A stretch of DNA of 63,055 nucleotides from an uncultured Bifidobacterium sp. (GTDB lineage Bacteria > Actinomycetota > Actinomycetes > Actinomycetales > Bifidobacteriaceae), in assembly GCF_959020145.1 (NCBI RefSeq), contig NZ_CAUEQY010000011.1, forward strand, positions 1 to 63,055, read 5' to 3'. Below, one piece after another: positions 62,319-63,055 of the stretch. The notes beneath the pieces were generated by a model. It saw only the letters and a list, made by a program, of their open reading frames with translations, ran no database searches and had not been told where the DNA came from. Position numbers and translations under genes: made by a program. Numbering within the stretch: the stretch's first letter is position 1; the number at the start of each line of letters is the position of its first letter.

Positions 62319-62967
62319 CGTTGTACTGTATCAGCGTCACGTCTTCGACACCCTCAATGGCGCGAACGCGTTCCGCGAACGTCATGTCCTTATCATCACA
62401 GAATACTTCAACCGCCATTTCCGTGCGTTCGCCACGCATGGTTTTGGACTTTACGAAGAATTTGGTGCGTCCGAACGCGCGCGTGATCTCATCTCCCACT
62501 ACATCGCCCACATAGTGGATCACCGCAATGTACACGCGCCCCTTGTCTTGACGCGAGTAGAACAGAGCCAGCATGCCGATCATCACCAATCCGGCAACAA
62601 TCACCAGCACATACATGCCGGCGCCCGCCGCAATACCAGACGTGATCGCCCAGAACAAATACAACAGATCCATCGGATCCTTGACCGCGGTACGGTAGCG
62701 CACAATCGATAATGCACCGACCATACCAAGCGAAATCACAATATTCGTACTGATGGCCAGCGTGACCATGCAGGTGAGCACGCACATGCCCACCAACGTA
62801 ACGGCAAAACTGCGCGAATACACCACACCCGTGTAGAAACGGCGGTACACGCAGTAAATGACGATGCCGACGATCAACGCCACCAGCAACGCCAGCGCCA
62901 TTTTGGGCACATTGTATTGGCCGAAGGATTTCAGCACCGACTTTTTGATCATGTCATTGACGCTCAT
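62302..62967 (-). CDS. DUF4956 membrane protein
   Basis: A 221-residue membrane protein from the ATG at 62967. Four hydrophobic segments lie in the first 125 residues, with the family stretch NIVISLGMVGALSIVRYRTAVKDPMDLLYLFWAI near 70-104. A soluble C-terminal domain (about 135-221) follows. DUF4956 genes often neighbour VTC-type polyphosphate polymerase and CotH genes; such a gene could lie beyond the window edge. It overlaps the EAL-GGDEF gene start by about 17 bp, so the two are likely coupled. AGGAGAG lies upstream. The function is unknown. Confidence 0.85.
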   Translation of the reverse strand: MSVNDMIKKSVLKSFGQYNVPKMALALLVALIVGIVIYCVYRRFYTGVVYSRSFAVTLVGMCVLTCMVTLAISTNIVISLGMVGALSIVRYRTAVKDPMDLLYLFWAITSGIAAGAGMYVLVIVAGLVMIGMLALFYSRQDKGRVYIAVIHYVGDVVGDEITRAFGRTKFFVKSKTMRGERTEMAVEVFCDDKDMTFAERVRAIEGVEDVTLIQYNGEYHG

Positions 62968-63055
62968 ATGGTTTCTTTCTCTCCTGCTTCCTTGATTCGT
63001 AACGTTTGTTTTTGCTGGAATGCCAGTCAACATGCCAGCCGATTACAGGCTTGGC

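Overview
The window looks like bifidobacterial chromosome, most plausibly from the Bifidobacterium adolescentis / catenulatum / pseudocatenulatum group. This is an inference from gene content and moderately high GC coding sequence, with no database search behind it. Supporting content: a complete xylo-oligosaccharide and xylose locus, single-gene regulators of the ROK and LacI families, a pathway-type folate cluster next to ftsH-hpt-tilS, FucO and a FolB-FolK fusion. No phage, insertion sequence, rRNA operon or CRISPR array was found. Most genes lie on the minus strand.

Layout. 0-10 kb: an M13 metallopeptidase, a stand-alone ssb behind a cluster of DnaA-box-like sites, proS, a PIF1-like helicase, a HAD phosphatase, oligoribonuclease and guaB. 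10-19.7 kb: the translation and envelope string rpmE-prfA-prmC, then tsaC and a WecA/TagO-type transferase. A five-gene branched-chain amino acid ABC importer (livKHMGF) sits between prmC and tsaC. A CAT-anticodon tRNA lies upstream of rpmE. 19.7-35.7 kb: the xylan-oligosaccharide island, with ROK regulator / xylB, a sugar O-acetyltransferase, a carboxylesterase remnant, an SGNH esterase, a GH43 xylosidase, an SBP-permease-permease importer, a LacI regulator, a second GH43 enzyme and xylA. The importer would take up oligosaccharides, the esterase would deacetylate them, the GH43 enzymes would release xylose and arabinose, and XylA/XylB would feed xylulose-5-phosphate to the fructose-6-phosphate shunt. 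Three copies of an 11-bp palindrome tie the LacI protein to the importer and the second GH43 gene. A TAGTT/AACTA inverted repeat is the candidate ROK site at xylB.

35.9-46 kb is more accessory: metY, a frameshifted amidohydrolase, a short DUF559 (PD-(D/E)XK-like) protein, a RibD-like deaminase with a reduced reductase half, a divergent peptide deformylase, a beta-lactamase-fold hydrolase, ettA and a TesB thioesterase. Two features here are not explained by ordinary genes. First, two matching arrays of a short repeat (core TATATGTGGCAGA) flank the amidohydrolase and DUF559 block. Each array has two direct copies followed by two inverted copies, with exactly 42 bp between neighbours in all four pairs. 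Second, three tandem ~118-bp units follow ettA, and their hairpins show compensatory base changes, which points to a structured RNA.

46-54.7 kb carries DUF3180, folB-folK (with a third, degenerate HPPK-like domain), folP, folE, ftsH, hpt, tilS and dacB. These run as closely spaced or overlapping minus-strand genes. 54.8-63 kb holds a processive family-2 glycosyltransferase (QRLRW motif), an AI-2E-family membrane protein, a second glycosyltransferase, fucO, an EAL-GGDEF cyclic-di-GMP protein and a DUF4956 membrane protein at the edge.
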